Shown: positions 7,671-15,368 of the stretch, piece by piece
Position numbering within the stretch: position 1 is the first letter of the stretch
Layout of the letters: the number at the start of each line of letters is the position of its first letter
Assembly: GCA_030612445.1 (NCBI GenBank)
Contig: JAUWNW010000007.1
Span: 1-44,440, forward strand
Direction of reading: 5' to 3'
Length of the DNA: 44,440 nucleotides
Source of the DNA: Candidatus Aminicenantota bacterium
GTDB lineage: Bacteria; Acidobacteriota; Aminicenantia; Aminicenantales; Aminicenantaceae
Made by a program: the position numbers and the translations under genes
Notes under the pieces: generated by a model
What the model was told of the DNA's origin: nothing
Database searches by the model: none
The model's input: only the letters and a program-made list of their open reading frames with translations

Positions 7671-8828
7671 TTATATCCTCTGTCTGATTAGATTCCGGGC
7701 TTGTTTTCTTATCTCCCGGTCGATTAAAAATATATCTTCCAATGTTTCAATATTTGTCCCAACGGAAGAGTTTATCGTCTCATTCACTATTTCAAAAATA
7801 TCTATAAGTTTAATTTCTTTATTAAGAAATGCCTCCACTGCAACTTCATTAGAGGCATTAAGGACAACAGAAAAACACCTGTCTTTTTGCAGGGCTAAAA
7901 AGGCCAGCTTAAGGAGAGGGAATTTTTCCTGGTCAGCCTCCATAAATTCCAACGATTTTACAGCTTTAAGGTCAAGTGCCGGTAAAGGAGACTCACACCT
8001 TTCCGGGTAAGTCAGCGCATACTGGATAGGGATTTTCATATCAGTAATACTAAGCTGAGCAAGTACGGAACCATCCTTCATCTCTACCAGAGAATGGACA
8101 ATGCTCTGCGGGTGAACCAAAACGTCCAGCTGCTGGGGTTCCAGGCAGAAAAGACTCTGAGCTTCCAGCAGCTCCAGTCCCTTATTCATCATAGTCGCCG
8201 AATCTATAGTGACTTTCTTTCCCATATTCCAACGGGGATGCTTTAAAGCATCGTCCAGAGATTTTGATTCCATCTCGTGGCGGGATAATCGGAAAAACGG
8301 TCCCCCGGAAGCAGTTAAAATCACCTTTTTTACATCCTGACTCCTTTCTTTAGCCAGGCACTGGAATACAGCACTGTGTTCACTGTCCACTGGGATTATC
8401 TCTGCGCCATTCTTATCCGCAGCTTCCCTGAGCAGAAAACCAGCTGTTACCATAGACTCTTTATTGGCCAGAGCAACCCTTTTTCCAGCTTCTACTGCAG
8501 CCATAGTAGGCCTCAGCCCTTTTATTCCGGTAATTGCAGAGACTACTATGTCATTTTTAAAATAGCGGGCGGCTTCTTCAGCCCCCTTTGTTCCAAAAGT
8601 GATTTGGGGATACGGCTTTTTACAGTTTTTTCTGAATTTTAAAGCATCCTCTTCCCTTTCCAAAGTTACAATTTCAGGCTTAAATTTTTCTGCCTGCTTG
8701 TACAATAGATCTATATTCCGGCCGGCAGCCAGACCTACGACTTTAAACCTTTGAGAAAGCCGGTCTACAACTTCCAGGGTACTCCTGCCGATTGAGCCGG
8801 TTGAACCAAGAATCGTTATGTTTTCCAT
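7671..8828 (-). CDS. dxr: 1-deoxy-D-xylulose 5-phosphate reductoisomerase
   Basis: Dxr converts DXP to methylerythritol phosphate with NADPH, the committed step of the MEP pathway. The 385-residue length is typical. ILGSTGSIGRSTLEVV is the NADPH-binding loop. ALANKESMV, PVDSEHSAVFQCL and ASGGPFF are the conserved substrate and metal site blocks (Asp and Glu of VDSEHSA), and HPRWNMGKKVTIDSATMMNKGLE is nearly invariant in the family. It starts 12 bp after cdsA and ends 1 bp before rseP, so it lies within the envelope operon that starts at uppS. Nothing is unusual in length or motifs. Confidence 0.97.
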   Translation of the reverse strand: MENITILGSTGSIGRSTLEVVDRLSQRFKVVGLAAGRNIDLLYKQAEKFKPEIVTLEREEDALKFRKNCKKPYPQITFGTKGAEEAARYFKNDIVVSAITGIKGLRPTMAAVEAGKRVALANKESMVTAGFLLREAADKNGAEIIPVDSEHSAVFQCLAKERSQDVKKVILTASGGPFFRLSRHEMESKSLDDALKHPRWNMGKKVTIDSATMMNKGLELLEAQSLFCLEPQQLDVLVHPQSIVHSLVEMKDGSVLAQLSITDMKIPIQYALTYPERCESPLPALDLKAVKSLEFMEADQEKFPLLKLAFLALQKDRCFSVVLNASNEVAVEAFLNKEIKLIDIFEIVNETINSSVGTNIETLEDIFLIDREIRKQARNLIRQRI

Positions 8829-8840
8829 TTTTTTCCCAGG

Positions 8841-9656
8841 TTAGAGGTTTATCCTGAAGTATTTCAAGAAATAATAGAAAAAGGGAGCAGCCAGTATTAG
8901 GCTGTCAATTCTGTCAAGAAAGCCACCGTGTCCGGGAAGTAGGTTTGAGGAATCCTTGACCCCTGCAGCTCGTTTAAAAAGAGATTCTATCGGGTCACTC
9001 ATCTGGGCCACAGTATGAACCAGAAATGCAAAGATAACCCCCTGCCAGAGGGACATCTGCTCGCTTAGAAAAAGTTGCTGGACTGCTGCCCCTGTCAGCA
9101 TAGCTGTAAACAGGCCGGCAAAACATCCTTCCCAGGTTTTCTTGGGGCTGGCTAAAGGGACAAGTTTATGTTTTCCCCACTTCTTTCCAATAAGAAAGGC
9201 CCCTGTATCTCCAATAAAAATAACAGCCATGATAAAATAAATATAATAAGGCCCGTATTCATCTCTGAGAAGATTAAAGTGATTCAGGGTAAAACTTAAA
9301 TAAAAAACCCCAAAAAATGTCAGGGCAATGGAAGCTGGGAATTGAACTAATTTATCGATATCTTTAATAGTAAAAAGATAATAAGCCCCCATAAAAAACA
9401 AACCAATAAAAATCGCAAATTGTAAAGGAAATCTCTCAAAATAGAAAGCAGCACTTATAAGTAAAGCAAAAAATATTCCTACTGTCTTAACCGGGAAAAG
9501 CTTCTTCTTCCTTGGTAGATTATAAAACTCCAGAATAGATGCCAGGATAATGATCTGGATAAAACAAAAAAAACCCAACCTTGGGAGGTATTGAATACTT
9601 ACAAATACCAGCGGTAATAAAATTGCAGAAGTTGCTATTCTTTTCAACAGGTTCAT
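8841..9656 (-). CDS. cdsA: Phosphatidate cytidylyltransferase
   Basis: CdsA makes CDP-diacylglycerol, the precursor of bacterial phospholipids, from phosphatidate and CTP. The 271-residue protein is mostly hydrophobic with about seven or eight membrane helices. GDTGAFLIGKKWGKHKL and SPKKTWEGCFAGL hold the conserved lysines and aspartate, and the C-terminal signature is SDPIESLFKRAAGVKDSSN followed by GHGGFLDRIDSL. It lies between uppS (24 bp) and dxr (12 bp) on the same strand, the common uppS-cdsA-dxr order. An AGGAAA ribosome site precedes the ATG. Confidence 0.96.
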   Translation of the reverse strand: MNLLKRIATSAILLPLVFVSIQYLPRLGFFCFIQIIILASILEFYNLPRKKKLFPVKTVGIFFALLISAAFYFERFPLQFAIFIGLFFMGAYYLFTIKDIDKLVQFPASIALTFFGVFYLSFTLNHFNLLRDEYGPYYIYFIMAVIFIGDTGAFLIGKKWGKHKLVPLASPKKTWEGCFAGLFTAMLTGAAVQQLFLSEQMSLWQGVIFAFLVHTVAQMSDPIESLFKRAAGVKDSSNLLPGHGGFLDRIDSLILAAPFFYYFLKYFRINL

Positions 9657-9680
9657 TTCCTCTCCTCTACTCTCTTCTTT

Positions 9681-10457
9681 TTATCTTTGTTCCGGTCTAA
9701 TATCCCCGAATCTTCTCTCTCTTCTCTGAAAATCAATAATTGCTTCAAAAAAATGCCGTTTGCGAAAATTAGGCCACAATTCTTTAGTTATCCAAATTTC
9801 AGAATAAGCTATTTGCCACAGAAGAAAATTTGATATTCTCAACTCTCCGCTTGTTCTAATAAGAAGATCAGGATCCGGGACATCGGGAGCATAGAGCATT
9901 TCTGAAAACTTTTTCTCATCAAGGACATCAGGCTCAAAATCTTTTTCTTTTGTTAGTTTTTTAATCGCATCGACTATCTCAGCCCGGCCTCCATAGTTAA
10001 GTGCCATAATAATAACCATACCATCATTATCTCTGGTTAGATTCATAACCCGGTTCAATTCCTTTTGTACAGCAAACGGGAGTCCCTGGATCTGACCAAT
10101 GACCTGTAAACGTAAATTGTTTTCCAGCAATACTTTATAGTCTTTTTTCAAATAATCTTCCAGGAACTTCCAAAGGGCCACGACCTCTAGTTTAGGCCGT
10201 TTCCAGTTTTCTTTGGAAAAAGCGAAAAGCGTCAAATATTCTATCCCTACCCGGGCTGCAGTTTCGACTATCTCACGAACTGATTTTGCCCCGGCCCGAT
10301 GGCCTTCAACTCGAGGTAGCTCTCTCTTCTTTGCCCAACGCCCATTCCCGTCCATGATCACAGCAACATGGCAGGGAAGCTGAGCAAAGTCAATCTGTTT
10401 TACCAGCTCTTCTTCTTTACTTCCAATTTCAACAAACCCTTCCAAATCTTTAAACAT
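9681..10457 (-). CDS. uppS: Isoprenyl (undecaprenyl) diphosphate synthase
   Basis: UppS builds the C55 lipid carrier for peptidoglycan and surface sugars by cis-condensation of isopentenyl diphosphate. At 258 residues it is normal length. HVAVIMDGNGRWAKKRE holds the catalytic Asp and Gly-Asn-Gly-Arg, HRAGAKSVREIV and LTLFAFSKENWKRP follow, and PDLLIRTSGELRISNFLLWQ plus EIWITKELWPNF give the C-terminal signature. It heads the nine-gene minus-strand run. There is no Shine-Dalgarno; a consensus promoter ends only 6 nt before the ATG, so the mRNA may be leaderless. No good alternative start exists before the catalytic block. Confidence 0.96.
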   Translation of the reverse strand: MFKDLEGFVEIGSKEEELVKQIDFAQLPCHVAVIMDGNGRWAKKRELPRVEGHRAGAKSVREIVETAARVGIEYLTLFAFSKENWKRPKLEVVALWKFLEDYLKKDYKVLLENNLRLQVIGQIQGLPFAVQKELNRVMNLTRDNDGMVIIMALNYGGRAEIVDAIKKLTKEKDFEPDVLDEKKFSEMLYAPDVPDPDLLIRTSGELRISNFLLWQIAYSEIWITKELWPNFRKRHFFEAIIDFQRRERRFGDIRPEQR

Positions 10458-10463
10458 AGCCCA

Positions 10464-10492
10464 ATTATAGGAGTTAGCCTGTTAATTGTCAA
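10464..10492 (-). promoter_or_regulatory. Consensus sigma-70 promoter for the uppS operon
   Basis: On the minus strand TTGACA (10492-10487), a 17-nt spacer and TATAAT (10469-10464) are a perfect match to the housekeeping promoter. Exactly 6 nt (TGGGCT) separate the -10 box from the uppS ATG, so initiation is predicted at the A of the start codon. Confidence 0.8.
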
Positions 10493-10565
10493 AAGCAGGG
10501 AAGACAGGAAAGACAGAAAAGTCAGGGAAAGGCAGTAAAGACAGAAAAAGCAAGAAAAACAGAGG
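10491..10565. repeat. CAGGAAAGA-type imperfect tandem repeat
   Basis: Units such as GACAGGAAA, GACAGAAAA and GGCAGTAAA repeat about eight times in the uppS-hypC divergent spacer. The composition matches the reverse complement of the rseP-ispG spacer. A shorter copy follows hypC at 10952-10977. Units are 8-10 bp with no spacers, so this is not a CRISPR array. Confidence 0.75.
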
Positions 10566-10638
10566 GATTCATTGTTAAAATCACTGCCTTCTGCTAACTG
10601 GACTTTCCCCCTCAGGATAATTTTTCATCTTATAAACA

Positions 10639-10667
10639 TTGTATTCTGGCCCTAATCTGCCTATAAT
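10639..10667 (+). promoter_or_regulatory. Probable hypC promoter
   Basis: TATAAT at 10662-10667 is a perfect -10 box. TTGTAT at 10639-10644, 17 nt upstream, is a weak -35 match. The predicted start near 10674 would give a 49-nt leader containing a TAGTAAATAGTAAA tract. Confidence 0.5.
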
Positions 10668-10722
10668 AGTAATCTAATAAAATCGTTAATAGTAAATAGT
10701 AAAATGAGGTTGCAAATATAAA

Positions 10723-10950
10723 ATGTGCTTAGGGATTCCAGCAAAAGTAATCGAAGTCGATGAATCCAAACACGGAAAAATCGATTATCTGGGGACAAAA
10801 GTCAAAACCAACTTCTACCTACTCGAAGATGTGAAGAAAGGAGACTGGGTCATTGTGCATGCCGGATTCGCTATCTCAAAATTAAACGAAGAAGAAGCAA
10901 AGGAAACAATGGACCTTATCCGGGAATACATAGATCATCCGGAAACTTGA
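10723..10950 (+). CDS. hypC: HypC/HybG/HupF hydrogenase maturation chaperone
   Basis: HypC is a small chaperone that works with HypD to assemble the Fe(CN)2CO group of [NiFe] hydrogenases and delivers it to the large subunit. The 75-residue protein starts MCLGIPAKV, with the essential Cys2 directly after the initiator Met, and has the family's VHAGFAISKLNEEEA core. A GAGG-like site lies upstream of the ATG. hypD follows after a 335-bp repeat-rich spacer, and hypE lies beyond a divergent gene. hypA, hypB, hypF and the hydrogenase itself are not in the window. Confidence 0.95.
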   Translation: MCLGIPAKVIEVDESKHGKIDYLGTKVKTNFYLLEDVKKGDWVIVHAGFAISKLNEEEAKETMDLIREYIDHPET

Positions 10951-10977
10951 AAACAGGAAAGACAGGAAAAGCAGGAT

Positions 10978-11275
10978 ATTTGAAAAATATAATTTTACAC
11001 TGAGGACGCTGAGGACACGGATAAAACTAAGATGTTGATTTCTTTTCCCAATGAATTGGCAAAACAAATCAAACCTGCATCACTTCGCTCCGCGAAGTCA
11101 GTTGAAATAAAGTTTTCATTTTGGGCTCCAGCACAAATTGGAAACTGCTTTTTGTTTTTTGGATGCAAGCCAAAAAAGAAAAAGCATCTTAGTCTTATCC
11201 GCGAAAATCCGCGTCTATTGCTTTATCGCTTTAATCCGTGCCCTCCGCGTCCTCAGCGTAAAATTTTGTTTTTAG
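10978..11275. repeat. Intergenic inverted-repeat element with nested hairpins, hypC-hypD spacer
   Basis: The left end reads ATTTTACACTGAGGACGCTG then AGGACACGGAT. The right end carries the imperfect reverse complement, TAATCCGTGCCCTCCGCGTC then CTCAGCGTAAAAT. Inside are three hairpins: an imperfect one at 11037-11070 that is a variant of 13959-13992, CTTCGC-tcc-GCGAAG (11083-11097), and a 16-bp stem with one mismatch (11147-11162 with 11170-11185). No credible gene lies in this 335-bp spacer. A further relative starts at 44341. Confidence 0.65.
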
Positions 11276-11285
11276 CAATGTAATA

Positions 11286-12386
11286 ATGAGTCAAAATAAA
11301 TTGCGAAACAGGCAGGTCCTCCGGGGACTTCTGACTGAAATTAAATTAAAATCTAAATCCTTAAATACCCCTATAAAGATTATGGAAGTCTGCGGTACTC
11401 ATACCATGGCTATTCACCACCACGGATTAAAGAAATTACTTGAAGATGTTGGAATTGAAATGCTTTCCGGCCCTGGCTGTCCGGTCTGCATCACTCCCAA
11501 TGAAATCCATGAAGCTGCCATTAAGCTGGTTACAGAAAACAATAATTTCATACTGACAACCTTTGGCGATATGACAAGAGTCCCCACTCGGAAAGGAGCT
11601 ATTCAGACCATAGTCCCGGCGGCCGGCTCTCAAGTAAAAATCGTTTATTCCCCGGAAGAATCACTTGAGATCGCCAGGAAAAATCCTAAAAAAGAAATAA
11701 TTTTCTTCGGAGTCGGGTTTGAGACGACAATCCCCTCCATTGCTATAACTGTTAAAATCGCGGCAGAGAAAAAAATCTCTAATTTCTCAGTTCTTTCAGC
11801 TTTATGGTTGGTCCCTCCCCCTTTAAATGCTTTAGTATCAGCAAAAGACACAAAAATACAAGGTTTCCTTTATCCGGGACATGTAAGCGCTATAATCGGA
11901 GAAAAGCCTTACCACTTTATAGCAGAAAAATTCAATATCCCAGGTGCTATTGCCGGATTCGAACCTGGCGATATATTACTGGCCCTGTCATCCATCCTTG
12001 ACCAGAAAAAGACAGGAAAAGCTGAAGTCGCAAATGAATATTCCCGGGTAGTAAGAGCGGATGGAAACCCGACAGCTCTGAGGGTTATGGATGATATGCT
12101 GAAAGTCAAAGACAGCCTATGGCGCGGCTTGGGGCTTATTCCTAATAGCGGCTTACAGTTTAAATCAAAATATTCCGGATTCGATGCTGAAAAAAAATTC
12201 AGTTTAAAAATAGAGGGCGGAAGCGGAGACCTTCCCGGCTGCCGCTGCGGTGAAGTGCTGCAGGGAAAGATCTCTCCTCCCCAGTGTGAATTGTTCGGGA
12301 AAAAATGCAACCCGGATTCTCCCTATGGCCCCTGCATGGTATCATTTGAAGGCGCCTGCCTGGCATATTATAAATACCAGAGATGA
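11286..12386 (+). CDS. hypD: Hydrogenase formation protein HypD
   Basis: HypD is the iron-sulfur scaffold on which the Fe(CN)2CO unit of [NiFe] hydrogenase is built with HypC and HypE. The 366-residue length is typical. Diagnostic motifs are EVCGTHTMAIHHHG, GPGCPVCITP, FGDMTRVP, FGVGFETT and PGHVSAIIG. The C-terminal domain supplies cluster cysteines: GCRCGEVLQG, then CELFGKKCNPDSPYGPCM. The ATG follows TAATA with no strong ribosome site. It ends 55 bp before the end of a convergent sugar transferase, which separates it from hypE. Confidence 0.97.
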   Translation: MSQNKLRNRQVLRGLLTEIKLKSKSLNTPIKIMEVCGTHTMAIHHHGLKKLLEDVGIEMLSGPGCPVCITPNEIHEAAIKLVTENNNFILTTFGDMTRVPTRKGAIQTIVPAAGSQVKIVYSPEESLEIARKNPKKEIIFFGVGFETTIPSIAITVKIAAEKKISNFSVLSALWLVPPPLNALVSAKDTKIQGFLYPGHVSAIIGEKPYHFIAEKFNIPGAIAGFEPGDILLALSSILDQKKTGKAEVANEYSRVVRADGNPTALRVMDDMLKVKDSLWRGLGLIPNSGLQFKSKYSGFDAEKKFSLKIEGGSGDLPGCRCGEVLQGKISPPQCELFGKKCNPDSPYGPCMVSFEGACLAYYKYQR

Positions 12387-12441
12387 TGCAGGAAAAACTA
12401 AATATTAAAAAAACAAAATTTAACAGTAGAGTAGAAGCCTT

Positions 12442-13866
12442 TCAGTACGCCCCTTCTCCCCCAATAAAAACCTTTACTGTCTTTAAAATAATAACAATAT
12501 CCAGCCAGAATGACCAGTTACGAAGATAATACTCATCCAGATTTAACCTCTCTTGAAAAGGAAGAAGCGACCGCCCACTGGTCTGCCACAGCCCTGTAAT
12601 ACCGGGCCTTACCTGAAGCAGTAAGGATTTAGCCGATTTAAGCCTTTTTAGCTCTTCCATCATATAAGGCCTAGGCCCTACCAGCCCCATATCGCCTTTA
12701 AGCACATTTATAAACTGCGGCAGCTCATCTAAGCTGTATTTCCGCAATATCTTCCCCACCTTAGTAACTCTGGGGTCATAGGTTCTTAGTTTGTTATATT
12801 TTTCCCATTCCTCTTTTGCCTCAGGATTTTTCATAAGGTACTGCTTTAATTTATTATCCGCTTTAACATACATGGACCGGAACTTTATAACCCTGATCTT
12901 TTTTGCCTTTTTCCCGTATCTGTCTTGGACAAAAAACACCGGTCCCCGAGTATCAATTTTAATTGCGAGGGAAATAACCAGGAAAAAAGGGGTAAGCAGG
13001 ATAAGCATAACTAAAACAGATAAAAACTCAAAAACTGTTTTTAATAAAATATTCCAGGGTTTATGCAGATTTTTCATCAATGAAAGCGACAGGAATTTGC
13101 CGATATTTTCTATCTCAACACCGGTTGTAAGCAGGTCACCTGTCCGCGGAACATAGCGGATGGTCTCACATTCCTGATCCCATTCTTTTAAAAGCCCGAC
13201 CAGTTTATCTCCGCCTAAATCAGGCAGGCAAACAATGATATCTTCAAACCCTATTTTTTTTTTTAACTTCGCAAGTGCTGAGTAATGGCCCCACACTCTT
13301 ACTCCCTTGATAATCTTACCTTTCTGCCTGAGTTCTCCACTTAAAATCCCTACTATCTCATAGCCTAATATTTTATTTTTCTGAATACTTTCGATCAGAG
13401 ACGCAGTAGTGCCGGCTGAGGTTATAATGAGCACCCTTTTCTTCCACAGGCCAAACTTAATAATAAGCCGCTTGGTTGCATACCGAAAAACAGGCAGCAA
13501 TATTATACTCAACAACCAGGCCGAAAGAATAATAATCCTTGAGTACTCGAAGTACTGTTGAGTGATAAACACCATGATCATGATGCCAGTAAAAGAAATA
13601 CTAGTGCTTTTTAAAAGCAGCCAAGCTTCATCCCTGAAAGAATACCTTTTAGTGTATGTCTTTTCATACAAAAAGACAAGCAGCCATAATAAAAACATAT
13701 AGGACTTACTCAGATATATTTCAAGAAAAACAGGTCTTTCTAAAAGAGAGGGAAAAAAATAAGGCAAAATTTCAAGTCTAATAAAAAACGCTAAAACAAA
13801 GCTGATAAAAACAGCTAAAAAATCAGCCCCCACCAAAAAACCAAAGCTAACACTTTTTTTTAACAT
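12442..13866 (-). CDS. Polyprenyl glycosylphosphotransferase (WbaP/CpsE type)
   Basis: This 474-residue membrane enzyme loads the first sugar phosphate onto undecaprenyl phosphate to start exopolysaccharide or O-antigen repeat synthesis. About four or five N-terminal helices (residues 5-135) precede a Rossmann-like CoA-binding region (about 145-240) and another helix near 270-295. The catalytic domain then has KIDTRGPVFFVQDRYGK, VIKFRSMYVKAD, DPRVTKVGKILRKYSLDELP, NVLKGDMGLVGPRPYMMEEL and RPGITGLWQTSGR. It lies divergently between hypD and hypE, probably a later insertion there. ugd and a sulfotransferase-like gene 4-6 kb away fit the same surface-polysaccharide theme. The sugar is unknown. 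Confidence 0.93.
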   Translation of the reverse strand: MLKKSVSFGFLVGADFLAVFISFVLAFFIRLEILPYFFPSLLERPVFLEIYLSKSYMFLLWLLVFLYEKTYTKRYSFRDEAWLLLKSTSISFTGIMIMVFITQQYFEYSRIIILSAWLLSIILLPVFRYATKRLIIKFGLWKKRVLIITSAGTTASLIESIQKNKILGYEIVGILSGELRQKGKIIKGVRVWGHYSALAKLKKKIGFEDIIVCLPDLGGDKLVGLLKEWDQECETIRYVPRTGDLLTTGVEIENIGKFLSLSLMKNLHKPWNILLKTVFEFLSVLVMLILLTPFFLVISLAIKIDTRGPVFFVQDRYGKKAKKIRVIKFRSMYVKADNKLKQYLMKNPEAKEEWEKYNKLRTYDPRVTKVGKILRKYSLDELPQFINVLKGDMGLVGPRPYMMEELKRLKSAKSLLLQVRPGITGLWQTSGRSLLPFQERLNLDEYYLRNWSFWLDIVIILKTVKVFIGGEGAY

Positions 13867-13877
13867 AACCCAACCAG

Positions 13878-13906
13878 ATTAAACAAAAACAAAGAACATT
13901 TGTCAA
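13878..13906 (-). promoter_or_regulatory. Promoter of the polyprenyl sugar transferase
   Basis: On the minus strand TTGACA (13906-13901), a 17-nt spacer and TTTAAT (13883-13878). Only 11 nt separate the -10 box from the ATG at 13866, so the leader would be about 5 nt and there is no Shine-Dalgarno. Confidence 0.65.
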
Positions 13907-13926
13907 TTAAGCAATTTATATTCGAT

Positions 13927-14105
13927 TTATTTCGCAAAACGAAGTTAGGAAGGGTTGATTTCTTTTGCCAATTCATTGGCAAAAGAAATCACCGTCTTAT
14001 TCTTATCCTTGTCCTCAGAGCCCTTCAGCGTCTAATATTGTTTTTTGCTATTTTCCATTTACTATTTTCCATTTTCTAAGTATCATACATAGCAACATAT
14101 TTATG
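13927..14105. repeat. Repeat-rich spacer before hypE with a perfect 15-bp hairpin
   Basis: GATTTCTTTTGCCAA (13959-13973) and its perfect reverse complement (13978-13992) flank a TTCA loop. Then comes a degraded copy of the CCTCAGCG end seen at 11231-11266, and from 14050 the TTTTCCATTTTCT and TATCATACAT blocks shared with 5103-5150. The repeat runs up to the hypE ATG. In-frame codons upstream of hypE through this region look non-coding. Confidence 0.65.
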
Positions 14106-15089
14106 GATAAAATAAGCCTTGAAATCGGAAGCGGTGGGAAACTTATGCGGGATTTTATCGAAAAGCACATTATCAGCAATTTCAACAATTCTTATCTCAA
14201 AAACCTCTCCGATTCAGCTCATCTCCCTCAGGATATCGCTTTTACAACAGACAGCTATGTGGTCGACCCTATATTCTTTCCAGGTGGAGATATCGGCACC
14301 CTTTGCGTCAATGGGACAGTCAATGACCTGATAGTCTCAGGGGCAAAGCCTAAGTTTTTATCGCTTGCACTTATCCTGGAGGAAGGGCTGGAAACAGAAT
14401 CCCTGAAAAAGATCTTATATTCCATAAAAATCTCTGCTGAACAAGCAGGGGTTCTGATAACAACCGGAGACACTAAAGTAGTAAGGCGCGGCCAGGGAGA
14501 TAAAATATTTATTAACACTGCCGGAGTAGGAAATATTATTGCCCGACCCTCTCTCAAAAATATCAAGCCCGGAGATAAAGTCTTGGTCACAGGCACCCTG
14601 GGAGAACACAGCCTGGCTGTAATGCTGGCCAGAGGTGAGTTCGGCCTTGAGGCTGAAGCTGAAAGTGATTGTGCTCCTCTAAACTTTCTCCTCCCCTGCT
14701 GGAAAAAAGGGGCTATGTGGATGCGGGATATAACCCGGGGCGGGTTGGCTACTGTGCTGGCTGAGCTTGCTGAAAAAATCCCTTATTCAATTGTTATAGA
14801 AGAGGAAAATATCCCTCTATCACAGGCTGTCAGGGGGGCAACAGAGCTTTTGGGAATAGACCCGCTTTATCTGGCCTGTGAAGGCCGGGCCCTTATTGTG
14901 GTGCCTGAGGATAAAGCTGCTAAAATACTTTCTGAGATAAAAAAAGATAAACTGGGAATACAAGCTGCAGTCATCGGACAGGTCGATAACAAAATAGGAA
15001 AGCCCGGGGAGCTGCTGCTGGAAACAGCATCCGGCGGCCTGCGCCTTCTGGAGCCATTGACATCTGAACTGCTGCCGCGTATCTGCTGA
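14103..15089 (+). CDS. hypE: Hydrogenase expression/formation protein HypE
   Basis: HypE dehydrates a carbamoyl group on its C-terminal cysteine to thiocyanate, the source of cyanide ligands for [NiFe] hydrogenase. The 328-residue protein belongs to the AIR-synthase/PurM-like ATPases: LEIGSGGKLMRDFI at the start, FTTDSYVVDP, PGGDIGTLCVNGTVND, TGDTKVV and DITRGGLATVL. It ends in PRIC, the family's reactive C-terminal Cys. I chose the ATG at 14103, where homology begins. A frame open from 13965 would add 46 residues that are translated repeat. No clear ribosome site precedes 14103. Confidence 0.95.
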   Translation: MDKISLEIGSGGKLMRDFIEKHIISNFNNSYLKNLSDSAHLPQDIAFTTDSYVVDPIFFPGGDIGTLCVNGTVNDLIVSGAKPKFLSLALILEEGLETESLKKILYSIKISAEQAGVLITTGDTKVVRRGQGDKIFINTAGVGNIIARPSLKNIKPGDKVLVTGTLGEHSLAVMLARGEFGLEAEAESDCAPLNFLLPCWKKGAMWMRDITRGGLATVLAELAEKIPYSIVIEEENIPLSQAVRGATELLGIDPLYLACEGRALIVVPEDKAAKILSEIKKDKLGIQAAVIGQVDNKIGKPGELLLETASGGLRLLEPLTSELLPRIC

Positions 15090-15234
15090 GGAGAAATAAA
15101 TACCCAGTTTATTCCCATTAAATTTATAGTATACTAATATAATAGTAAGTTTGAATAGCAATAAGGCTTTAACAATTAAACAATGCTAATTAAAAGTTGT
15201 TTACAGGCCGAGCCTGCGTTATTAGTAGTAATTT

Positions 15235-15254
15235 ACGGGCTAACGCCCGTTTTA
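15235..15254 (+). terminator. Intrinsic terminator after hypE
   Basis: ACGGGC-TAAC-GCCCGT followed by TTTATT gives a GC-rich 6-bp stem with a tetraloop and a short U tract. It is the only gene-like signal in the 15090-15368 spacer, which otherwise holds AT-rich sequence and a TTTACTATTTACTATTCACC tract at 15310-15330. Confidence 0.7.
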
Positions 15255-15368
15255 TTAAAATATCTAAAAATAACCACGAATTACTATGAATAACTCTGCT
15301 TTTCTGCCATTTACTATTTACTATTCACCATTTACAATTTGGCAGTATGGCAGCATGCTTTTAACAAT

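Noticed and set aside
10491-11020. Possible CRISPR array from repeated CAGGAAA units
   Set aside because: Units are 8-10 bp, imperfect and contiguous with no spacers; no cas genes are present.
11032-11283. 83-residue open frame between hypC and hypD
   Set aside because: It is a translation of the hairpin-rich repeat, with no ribosome site and unusual composition.
13965-14102. 46-residue N-terminal extension of HypE
   Set aside because: It translates repeat sequence; the conserved HypE start aligns with the ATG at 14103.
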